A DNA stretch of 17,581 bases from CAZJYI01 sp964550025 (lineage in GTDB: Bacteria; Verrucomicrobiota; Kiritimatiellia; UBA8416; CAYOBW01): NCBI GenBank assembly GCA_964550025.1, contig CAZJYI010000204.1, positions 1 through 17,581 on the forward strand. Direction: 5' to 3'. The notes beneath the pieces were generated by a model. That model was not told the origin of the DNA and made no database searches. It saw only the letters and a program-made list of their open reading frames with translations. Position numbers and translations under genes: made by a program. Below are positions 1-5,769 of the stretch, piece by piece; the first letter of the stretch is position 1; every line of letters starts with the position of its first letter.

Positions 1-2
1 AA

Positions 3-305
3 GAGAAGATCCCCGAGTACAAGGAACTGCACGCGGCCGTCTGGCCCGACGTGCTCAAGATGATCGAAGAGTGCAATATCCACAACTACTCGATCTACCT
101 GCGCAAACTGCCGGACGGGAAGCACTACCTGTTCAGCTACTTCGAATACATGGGCGACGACTTCGGCGCGGACTGCGCCAAGATGGCAGCCGACCCGACG
201 ACGCAGAAGTGGTGGGACGTCTGCATGCCCTGCCAGGAACCGCTCCCCGACCGCGCCGAAGGCGAGTGGTGGGCGATGATGGAGGAAGTCTTCCACTGCG
301 ACTGA
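3..305 (+). CDS. rhaM: L-rhamnose mutarotase family protein, 5' end cut by window edge
   Basis: The frame is open from the window edge, so the true start lies upstream; about 100 residues are visible. The family (RhaM/YiiL, formerly DUF718, usually about 104 residues) interconverts the alpha and beta anomers of L-rhamnose in the cytoplasm; relatives act on other 6-deoxy-L-sugars such as L-fucose. Family hallmarks are present in order: a His a few residues before VWPDV (compare IWPEL in the E. coli protein, whose His is catalytic), HNYSIYL (compare HNYAIYL, with the active-site Tyr), QKWWDV with the paired Trp, and a closing EEVFHCD. The C-terminus is complete, so only about the first 10 residues are missing. 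Its place upstream of secreted glycosidases fits catabolism of a released deoxy-sugar. Substrate (rhamnose or fucose) cannot be settled from sequence. The internal GTG at position 51 is unlikely to be the start because it would remove the catalytic His region. Confidence 0.9.
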   Translation, partial: EKIPEYKELHAAVWPDVLKMIEECNIHNYSIYLRKLPDGKHYLFSYFEYMGDDFGADCAKMAADPTTQKWWDVCMPCQEPLPDRAEGEWWAMMEEVFHCD

Positions 306-322
306 TCGGACAGATGCGCGGC

Positions 323-355
323 CCGTCGGCGCGTTGCGACCCCACACGCCGGCGG
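323..355 (+). other. Possible stem-loop after rhaM
   Basis: The arms CCGTCGGCG (323-331) and CGCCGGCGG (347-355) can pair over 9 positions with one G-U pair and a 15-nt loop, starting 18 nt after the rhaM stop. No T tract follows, so this is not a standard intrinsic terminator. Such pairing can arise by chance in GC-rich DNA; treat it as a weak candidate for a transcript end or processing site between rhaM and the glycosidase genes. Confidence 0.25.
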
Positions 356-362
356 AATGAAC

Positions 363-395
363 ATAGGTCCCATACGTCCTATCCGTCCCATTCCC
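363..395 (+). repeat. Nonamer tandem repeat (ATAGGTCCC-type), intergenic copy
   Basis: Three consecutive 9-nt units, ATAGGTCCC (363-371), ATACGTCCT (372-380) and ATCCGTCCC (381-389), run into a decayed unit beginning ATTCCC. It lies in the 128-nt gap between rhaM and the first glycosidase, upstream of that gene's ribosome-binding site. The other strand reads as ATGGGACGG, ATAGGACGT, ATGGGACCT, and matches the repeat at 3131-3160 in unit length and consensus (ATRGGNCNY). I recall similar period-9 arrays in Kiritimatiellota/Lentisphaerota-type genomes, but cannot verify that here. Confidence 0.75.
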
Positions 396-419
396 TGAAA
401 ACCGCGGCACGGCAAAAGC

Positions 420-424
420 AGGAG
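420..424 (+). promoter_or_regulatory. Ribosome-binding site deciding the start at 434
   Basis: AGGAG sits 9 nt before ATG 434. The reading frame is open much further upstream (from 71), but that stretch overlaps rhaM in another frame and lacks a signal peptide. This site plus the signal peptide fixes the start at 434. Confidence 0.75.
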
Positions 425-433
425 CCTGGGCAG

Positions 434-3085
434 ATGAAGAGCCTGGCAGCAACAGTGATCGTCCTTTTGGCACTCAGCACCACCGGCAGTCATCTCTGCC
501 ACGGCGCGCAGAACGACATTCCGTTCCCGGGAGCCCTCGACTCCGCCGCCGTCGTTGAGTCGAGAATCACCGACATTCGCAGAGAGGCGCTTGTTCTCGG
601 CAACGGCGATCTCAATGCGCTGCTGTGGGAACGCGGCGGGTCACTCTGCCTGCGCGTGACCAAGAACGACATCTGGGACGCCCGCATCGACACGTCTCGC
701 GACCCGGAACTGATGACGATGGACATCAGGAACCGGACCTGGAAGGGCGGGGCCAAGCGCGTTCCAAGCTGGCACGGCACGCCTTATCCGATCCCGCGGT
801 GCGCCGCCGTTGTCGTCATCGGGCAACCCGGGGCTTCGCGTTCCGTCGCCGGGCCGTGGCGCTGCATTCGCGCGGGCAGGAAGAACGCGTGGGTGTCTCG
901 TGGCGGCCTCGGCGTCATGTCCGTCGAGGGCGGCGCCGGCGTGTCGGCGGGATACGGCTGCGCTATCCGGGGAGTAACGCTCGCGGGACCGGGATCGCTC
1001 AAGCTGCGACTGTCCGGTACTGCAAACGCGCGCTACTTCGTGGACATGAACGACTCCGAGGGAAAGTCCCTGATCCACAGCGGCTGGATCGATGCGCCCG
1101 CGGACGCAGAAGAAGCCTCCTTCCCATTGCCGACGGGGCGTACCGTGGCAAACCTCGGTCTTTATGTCTGGTCGAAGGACGGTGCCGCCGCGGAAGTGCG
1201 CTATCAACAGGTATGGTTTCAGACCGGCGACGGAACGAAGAAGGCCGTGGACCTGGCGGCACTGGATACCGGGAACTGGGCAGCCCGCCTCGACCTGCGT
1301 CGCGCCGCCACCACGCTGAAAGACGGGTCGGGGGCCTCCACTGCAGTGCGTTGTCTGGCCGACCGCAACGTGTTCCTCATCGACGGACCGGGCGACGTGT
1401 CTCTGGAAGAAGTGACGGCATCCTATCTCCCCGCCGCCGAGCAGGGCGTGACCGACGGCGTGAGATGGCTCCGCATGAAGATGCCAGGTGACGTGGACTA
1501 CAAGGGTATGGAGTACGCCCTGGCCGCCGTCGCGCGCGGCCGCACAAAGGTCGTTTCGCTGGTGACGTCGTACGACACGGAGGAGGATGTTCTCGAGACG
1601 GCGATCGCAACCGCGCGCAAGACGGCGGATGCCGGACCAGCCGACCTGACCCGCGCCCACGAAGCGGTCTGGTCAACGTTCTGGTCCGCCTCGGGCATGG
1701 AGCTGGGGGACCGCTTCTTCCAGGACGCATGGTACCGCAACATGTACTACATGCGCTGTTTCTGCCGCGCCGGTACGACCATGCCGATCACGCTCTATGC
1801 GGGCCTGGCCACCGACAAGCCCGGCTGGCACGGTGCCCCCACGCTGGACTACAACATTGAGCAAGTCTTCTGGCCCATGCTCTCCTGTAACCAGGTAGAC
1901 CTGGTCGAGCCGTATGTGCGCTTCATCGAGGGCTTTGCCCCCCGCGCGCGATGGTTGGCGAAGACGACCTACGGACTGGACGGTCTGTTCCTGCCGGTGA
2001 ACATATTCGGACCGGAGTACCTGGTCCCTCCCGAGAATGCCAACAGCCGCAATGCCCGGCAGATCGCCTACGTGCCGTGGACATACGGGTTTGGTCTCAC
2101 CGGGTGGGGGCTCCAGAACCTCTGGCTGCGCTACAAGTACCAGCCGGATCTCGACTACCTGGCAAGCGTGTATCCCCTGTTGCGGGATGGCGCCGAGTTC
2201 TACGCCAACATCATCGACCAATGCAAGGACGATGACGGCGATGGAAAGGTCGAGATCGGCCCCAGCTACAACCCTGAACACGGACCGTTCGGGTGTTTCA
2301 ACAGTCCGGTCGACATCGCCTACTTCCACTTCCTTCTCGACACGGCCTCGGAAGCCGCACGGCTTCTCAGGCGCGACGAGGAGCTTGTCGCGAGGTGGCA
2401 GCGGGCCCTGGCGTTGGTTCCGGGCTACGAAACGGCGCAGTTGGGCGGCAAAATGATCGTCGCCAATTGGCGGGGCGCTGCCGCCAACGCCGTGAAGGTC
2501 CACAATGTTGCGAGTCCGACCGTGCCGATCTCTCCCGCCGACCAGGTGACGTGGTTTTCGTCGCCGGAAGAGAAGGCTCTTTTCGAGCGTACGCTGCGCT
2601 GGATCAAGCACAACGGCAACAACTCGCACATCATGGTGAACGTCGCCCGGGCACGCTTCTCGATGCCGGAGGCGTATGCCGAAACAAGGGCGCACTTCAG
2701 TAAGATCGCCACGCCCAACGGCATCTACGCCGCGTGGCCGGGTCACGGTTCCTACCTGGCCGAAAGTTGGGCCTTCGCCGGGCTGGTCGCGGAGTTCCTG
2801 ATGCAGAGCGTTGATGACGTCATTCGCCTGTTCCCGGCATGGCCGAAGGAGCACGATGCGGAGTTTGCGAATCTTCGCGCGCAGGGCGGGTTCCTGGTTT
2901 CGGCGGAGCAGAAGGGCGGGGAAGTCGTGAAGCTGGAGATCGAATCGACGGTTGGCGGGAAGCTGCGCCTGCTCAGCCCATGGCCGGCAGTCTCCGCAAA
3001 CGGGAGAACGCTGACGCCGGATGCGCGCGGCATCGTGACGCTCGACACGCAGCCGGACGAAGTCTTTGCGTTCACGCGCAAGTAG
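434..3085 (+). CDS. Secreted GH95-like glycosidase (first of tandem pair)
   Basis: A predicted 883-residue secreted enzyme. Residues 1-24 form a signal peptide (short basic start, hydrophobic VIVLLAL core, cut near HGA-Q). The N-terminal beta-sandwich begins with ALVLGNGDLNALLW and VTKNDIWDAR, shared with GH95/DUF5703 proteins. Residues about 180-268 look like an extra inserted beta-sandwich, after which the parent domain resumes at ARLDLRRA. The helical six-hairpin domain carries DYNIEQVFWP (472-481), which aligns with the NIN...NYWP motif of GH95, and GPSYNPEHG with E615 at the place of the GH95 general acid (PSxSPEN). The C-terminal LRAQGGF and GGKLRLLSP motifs are typical of GH95. The family cleaves alpha-L-fucosides or related alpha-L-galactosides; activity here is inferred. 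The first motif Asn is Asp (D472), unlike the downstream paralogue, so specificity may differ. It is 39 nt from the next gene, in an apparent operon. Confidence 0.8.
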   Translation: MKSLAATVIVLLALSTTGSHLCHGAQNDIPFPGALDSAAVVESRITDIRREALVLGNGDLNALLWERGGSLCLRVTKNDIWDARIDTSRDPELMTMDIRNRTWKGGAKRVPSWHGTPYPIPRCAAVVVIGQPGASRSVAGPWRCIRAGRKNAWVSRGGLGVMSVEGGAGVSAGYGCAIRGVTLAGPGSLKLRLSGTANARYFVDMNDSEGKSLIHSGWIDAPADAEEASFPLPTGRTVANLGLYVWSKDGAAAEVRYQQVWFQTGDGTKKAVDLAALDTGNWAARLDLRRAATTLKDGSGASTAVRCLADRNVFLIDGPGDVSLEEVTASYLPAAEQGVTDGVRWLRMKMPGDVDYKGMEYALAAVARGRTKVVSLVTSYDTEEDVLETAIATARKTADAGPADLTRAHEAVWSTFWSASGMELGDRFFQDAWYRNMYYMRCFCRAGTTMPITLYAGLATDKPGWHGAPTLDYNIEQVFWPMLSCNQVDLVEPYVRFIEGFAPRARWLAKTTYGLDGLFLPVNIFGPEYLVPPENANSRNARQIAYVPWTYGFGLTGWGLQNLWLRYKYQPDLDYLASVYPLLRDGAEFYANIIDQCKDDDGDGKVEIGPSYNPEHGPFGCFNSPVDIAYFHFLLDTASEAARLLRRDEELVARWQRALALVPGYETAQLGGKMIVANWRGAAANAVKVHNVASPTVPISPADQVTWFSSPEEKALFERTLRWIKHNGNNSHIMVNVARARFSMPEAYAETRAHFSKIATPNGIYAAWPGHGSYLAESWAFAGLVAEFLMQSVDDVIRLFPAWPKEHDAEFANLRAQGGFLVSAEQKGGEVVKLEIESTVGGKLRLLSPWPAVSANGRTLTPDARGIVTLDTQPDEVFAFTRK

Positions 3086-3105
3086 GTCCGAGTTACACTC
3101 GGACC
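3085..3105 (+). other. Perfect intercistronic stem-loop
   Basis: Starting on the last base of the first glycosidase's stop codon, GGTCCGAGT (3085-3093) and ACTCGGACC (3097-3105) form a perfect 9-bp stem with a 3-nt TAC loop. No T tract follows; the next ribosome-binding site begins 9 nt later. This suggests an RNA element in a polycistronic message (protection of the upstream message, or modulation of the downstream gene) rather than a terminator. The role is inferred. Confidence 0.55.
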
Positions 3106-3124
3106 CGCAACCCGGGAGGAAGAC

Positions 3125-5746
3125 ATGAGAATAGGTCGTATGGGTCTCATAGGACCCATGGTTCTGCTGTTGGCCGCTGCCCCGTGCACCACCGCGGCGG
3201 CAGGCATTCCGTTCCCCAAGGCATTGGAAGAAGCCGACGTGTCGCTGTCCTCGATCGCCGATGGCCAGGGCGAAAGCCTGATGCTCGGCAATGGCGACCT
3301 CTACGGGATCGTCTGGCAGAAGGGCGGCGGACTCTACATGCGCATCACCAAGAACGATATCTGGGATGCCCGGGTAGATACGTCCAAAGACGGCCCCGTT
3401 CCGAGGGTGGATGTGAGGACGCGGAAGATCACGGGCTCAACCGGCGCCCCGCCAAGCTACAAGCTGCCCTATCCCCATCCGCGCTGCGCGACGGGCCTGA
3501 GATTCGGTCCGACGGAGTCAGCCGGTGCGTTCTCCTGGCGTTGCATCCGGGGCGCCACGAAGCACTCGTTGACCCCGACACAGGATGAGGCGGGCGCCGC
3601 CATGACCGTAAGTGGCCGCGCCCTGGAATCCACGGGATACCAGGTAGTGCTGCCGCCGGAGACCACGGCTTCATCCCTTACGCTCGACGTCAAAGGGGCG
3701 AAGAATACTGAGTACTACATCGATGTATTCGGCAGAGCGGGGAAGAACATCTATGCCTCCAAGTGGACCCCCTCTCCGGCGGAGGGCAAACAACTCGAGA
3801 TTGCCCTGCCGGATGAAGAGCTCCGCGACATCGTCCTCTACACCAGAACCCTGGACGGCAATCCGGCAACCAACCTGTTCAGCAAGCTGGTCTTGCAGCG
3901 GGATGGAAGGACGCTTGCCCTCGGGTTCAGGAAGCCGTCTCGCATCGACGCCCGTCTCGATCTCAGGAGAGCGGTTGCATCGGTCAAGAACGGCGATGGC
4001 CTGACCGAGGTCCGGATCCTCCATGGTCACAATGTGGTTCTGATCAACAGCCCCCATCCTCTGACGCTCGACCCCATCAAGACCACCACGCTTCCTGAAG
4101 CCAAGGTTGGCAAATCCGGTGATGTCGACTGGCTGGTCATGAATATGCCGGGCGATGTCGATTACAAGGGAATGGACTATGCCGTGGCCATCGCGGGCAG
4201 AGGGAATCTCAAGGCCGTCTCATTGGTCACGTCGTTCGATATCAATTCCCGCGACGTTCTGAAACACGCCATCGCGCTGGCGAAGCGAACCATCGCGCAA
4301 GAGGGAACCGGGCTCATCACCCGGCATGAACAAGCGTGGGAGCAATTCTGGTCCCGCAGTGCTGTCGAGCTGGCCGACAAGGATCTGCAGAACTGGTGGT
4401 TCCGCATGCTCTACTTCGCCAGGACCGTCTGCAAGCCGGGCGCGGCCCCGGTCGCTCTCATGCCGCCCCTGGCTACCGACGCCACGCCCTGGCATGCCGA
4501 CTACCATCACAACTACAACGCCTGGCAGGCATTCTGGCCCCTGCCTGCCGCAAACCAGGCCGAGCTTGTCGATCCGTGGATTGGGTATGTCGACAATCTC
4601 CTGCCCAAGTTCAAATACCTGGCGAAAGATCGATACGGCATCGACGGCGCCTGCTTCCCCATCAGTTCGTTCATCCACGAACCCGATCCCGCCACCTGCA
4701 AGAGCAAGAACCGGCGGCAGGTTGTCATGGCCCCCTGGGGGCTGACCATCGGTATGGGCGGCATGACCCTGCAGAGCATGTGGCAGAAGCACCTCTGCGA
4801 GCCGGACATCGACTACATGAAGACCAGGATCTATCCCACCCTCAAGGAAGTCGCGAAGTTCTATGTTGCTTTCATGGGGCAATGCAAGACAGGCGCGAAC
4901 GGCAAGATCCTCCTCGGGCCTTCGTACAGTCCGGAGCATGGGTCGGTGGGGATCGACGACTGCCCCTTCGATATCGGCTATGTCGCCTACACGTTTGACG
5001 CACTCATCCAGGCATCCGAAGAGCTGGGGAGGGACGAGGCGCTGGCGGCCCAATGCCGGAAGTTCAAAGCGCTGCTGCCTGAGTATCCAACCGCAGTGGA
5101 CGGGGATGGTAAACGGGTCGTGGTCGACTGGAGAGGGTGCCGCTACCGGCAGGTCGGTCAACACAACATCGAGGTGCCCTCCACTCCCGTCTTCCCCTGT
5201 GACCAGGTCACCTGGTTCTCGCCGGAAGAGCAGAAGGCGTTGTTCCGCCACACCATCAGGGATACGCGCGTTACCGGCAACAACTCACACGTAATGATCA
5301 ATATCGCCAAAGCGCGCCTGTCAATGCCCGAAGCCGTGCCGGATGCGAAAGCGTTCTTCCTGCCGCGTACGTTGCCCAACGGCTTCATTCGAATGCCGTG
5401 GGCGCATGGCACGTTCATGCAGGAGATGATCGGTGTCGTTGGACTTGTGAACGAGTTCTTACTGCAAAGCGTAGGCGATGTCGTACGCGTGTTTCCCTGC
5501 TGGCCGAAAGACCGGGACGCAAGGTTCGCCGATCTCCGTGCACAAGGAGGGTTCCTGGTGTCCGCCGAACAGAAGGGCGGCGCGGTCGCGCGTCTGGAAA
5601 TCACGTCAACCGTGGGCGGCCGCTTGCGCGTGCTGAGCCCGTGGCGGGCCGCCCAGGCAAACGGCAGAGCGTTGACCGCAAATGCGAATGGCGTTCTGGA
5701 GATCAAGACCGAGGCAGGGGAACAGGTCGTACTGACTTCCCGGTGA
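3125..5746 (+). CDS. Secreted GH95-like glycosidase (second of tandem pair)
   Basis: A predicted 873-residue paralogue of the preceding gene, aligning along its whole length (KNDIWDAR near residue 78, MPGDVDYKGM, NNSHxMxNxAxAR, LRAQGGFLVSAEQKGG). ATG 3125 follows GGGAGGA at 3114-3120. The first 12 residues are encoded by a nonamer tandem repeat (MRIGRMGLIGPM) and join a hydrophobic VLLLAAA stretch to make a signal peptide cut near residue 25. An inserted beta-sandwich of about 80 residues (183-262) splits the N-terminal domain before ARLDLRRA. The catalytic domain has NYNAWQAFWP with N463 and N465, matching both Asn residues of the GH95 NIN motif, and GPSYSPEHG with E604 as the likely general acid. 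It is probably an exo-acting alpha-L-fucosidase or related enzyme outside the cytoplasm; substrate unproven. Tandem duplication followed by divergence is likely. 23 nt separate it from the next gene. Confidence 0.8.
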   Translation: MRIGRMGLIGPMVLLLAAAPCTTAAAGIPFPKALEEADVSLSSIADGQGESLMLGNGDLYGIVWQKGGGLYMRITKNDIWDARVDTSKDGPVPRVDVRTRKITGSTGAPPSYKLPYPHPRCATGLRFGPTESAGAFSWRCIRGATKHSLTPTQDEAGAAMTVSGRALESTGYQVVLPPETTASSLTLDVKGAKNTEYYIDVFGRAGKNIYASKWTPSPAEGKQLEIALPDEELRDIVLYTRTLDGNPATNLFSKLVLQRDGRTLALGFRKPSRIDARLDLRRAVASVKNGDGLTEVRILHGHNVVLINSPHPLTLDPIKTTTLPEAKVGKSGDVDWLVMNMPGDVDYKGMDYAVAIAGRGNLKAVSLVTSFDINSRDVLKHAIALAKRTIAQEGTGLITRHEQAWEQFWSRSAVELADKDLQNWWFRMLYFARTVCKPGAAPVALMPPLATDATPWHADYHHNYNAWQAFWPLPAANQAELVDPWIGYVDNLLPKFKYLAKDRYGIDGACFPISSFIHEPDPATCKSKNRRQVVMAPWGLTIGMGGMTLQSMWQKHLCEPDIDYMKTRIYPTLKEVAKFYVAFMGQCKTGANGKILLGPSYSPEHGSVGIDDCPFDIGYVAYTFDALIQASEELGRDEALAAQCRKFKALLPEYPTAVDGDGKRVVVDWRGCRYRQVGQHNIEVPSTPVFPCDQVTWFSPEEQKALFRHTIRDTRVTGNNSHVMINIAKARLSMPEAVPDAKAFFLPRTLPNGFIRMPWAHGTFMQEMIGVVGLVNEFLLQSVGDVVRVFPCWPKDRDARFADLRAQGGFLVSAEQKGGAVARLEITSTVGGRLRVLSPWRAAQANGRALTANANGVLEIKTEAGEQVVLTSR
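3131..3160 (+). repeat. Nonamer tandem repeat inside a coding sequence
   Basis: Units ATAGGTCGT (3131-3139), ATGGGTCTC (3140-3148) and ATAGGACCC (3149-3157), followed by ATG, continue in frame directly after ATG AGA. Each unit encodes three residues (I-G-R, M-G-L, I-G-P), giving the basic start of the signal peptide. It is the same family as the intergenic array at 363-395. Confidence 0.75.
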
Positions 5747-5754
5747 GGCAAACA

Positions 5755-5759
5755 AGGAG
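5755..5759 (+). promoter_or_regulatory. Ribosome-binding site deciding the start at 5770
   Basis: AGGAG lies 10 nt before ATG 5770. The frame is open upstream to 5398 inside the previous gene, but this site and the signal peptide that starts at 5770 identify the true start. Confidence 0.7.
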
Positions 5760-5769
5760 AGACGAAGCG

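Noticed and set aside
71..433. Upstream extension of the first glycosidase reading frame
   Set aside because: It overlaps rhaM in another frame, is Arg/Pro-rich, and would place the clear signal peptide at 434 internally; the AGGAG at 420-424 points to 434.
1673..2854. Long minus-strand open frame opposite the first glycosidase (393 codons)
   Set aside because: No family motif or signal; long antisense frames are expected opposite GC-rich coding DNA, and the plus-strand protein is convincing.
4220..5251. Long minus-strand open frame opposite the second glycosidase (343 codons)
   Set aside because: Same reasoning: shadow of a well-supported gene, with no recognisable domain.
5398..5769. Upstream extension of the third glycosidase reading frame
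   Set aside because: It lies within the second glycosidase in a different frame and has the Arg-rich composition of a GC-rich shadow; the signal peptide and ribosome-binding site fix the start at 5770.
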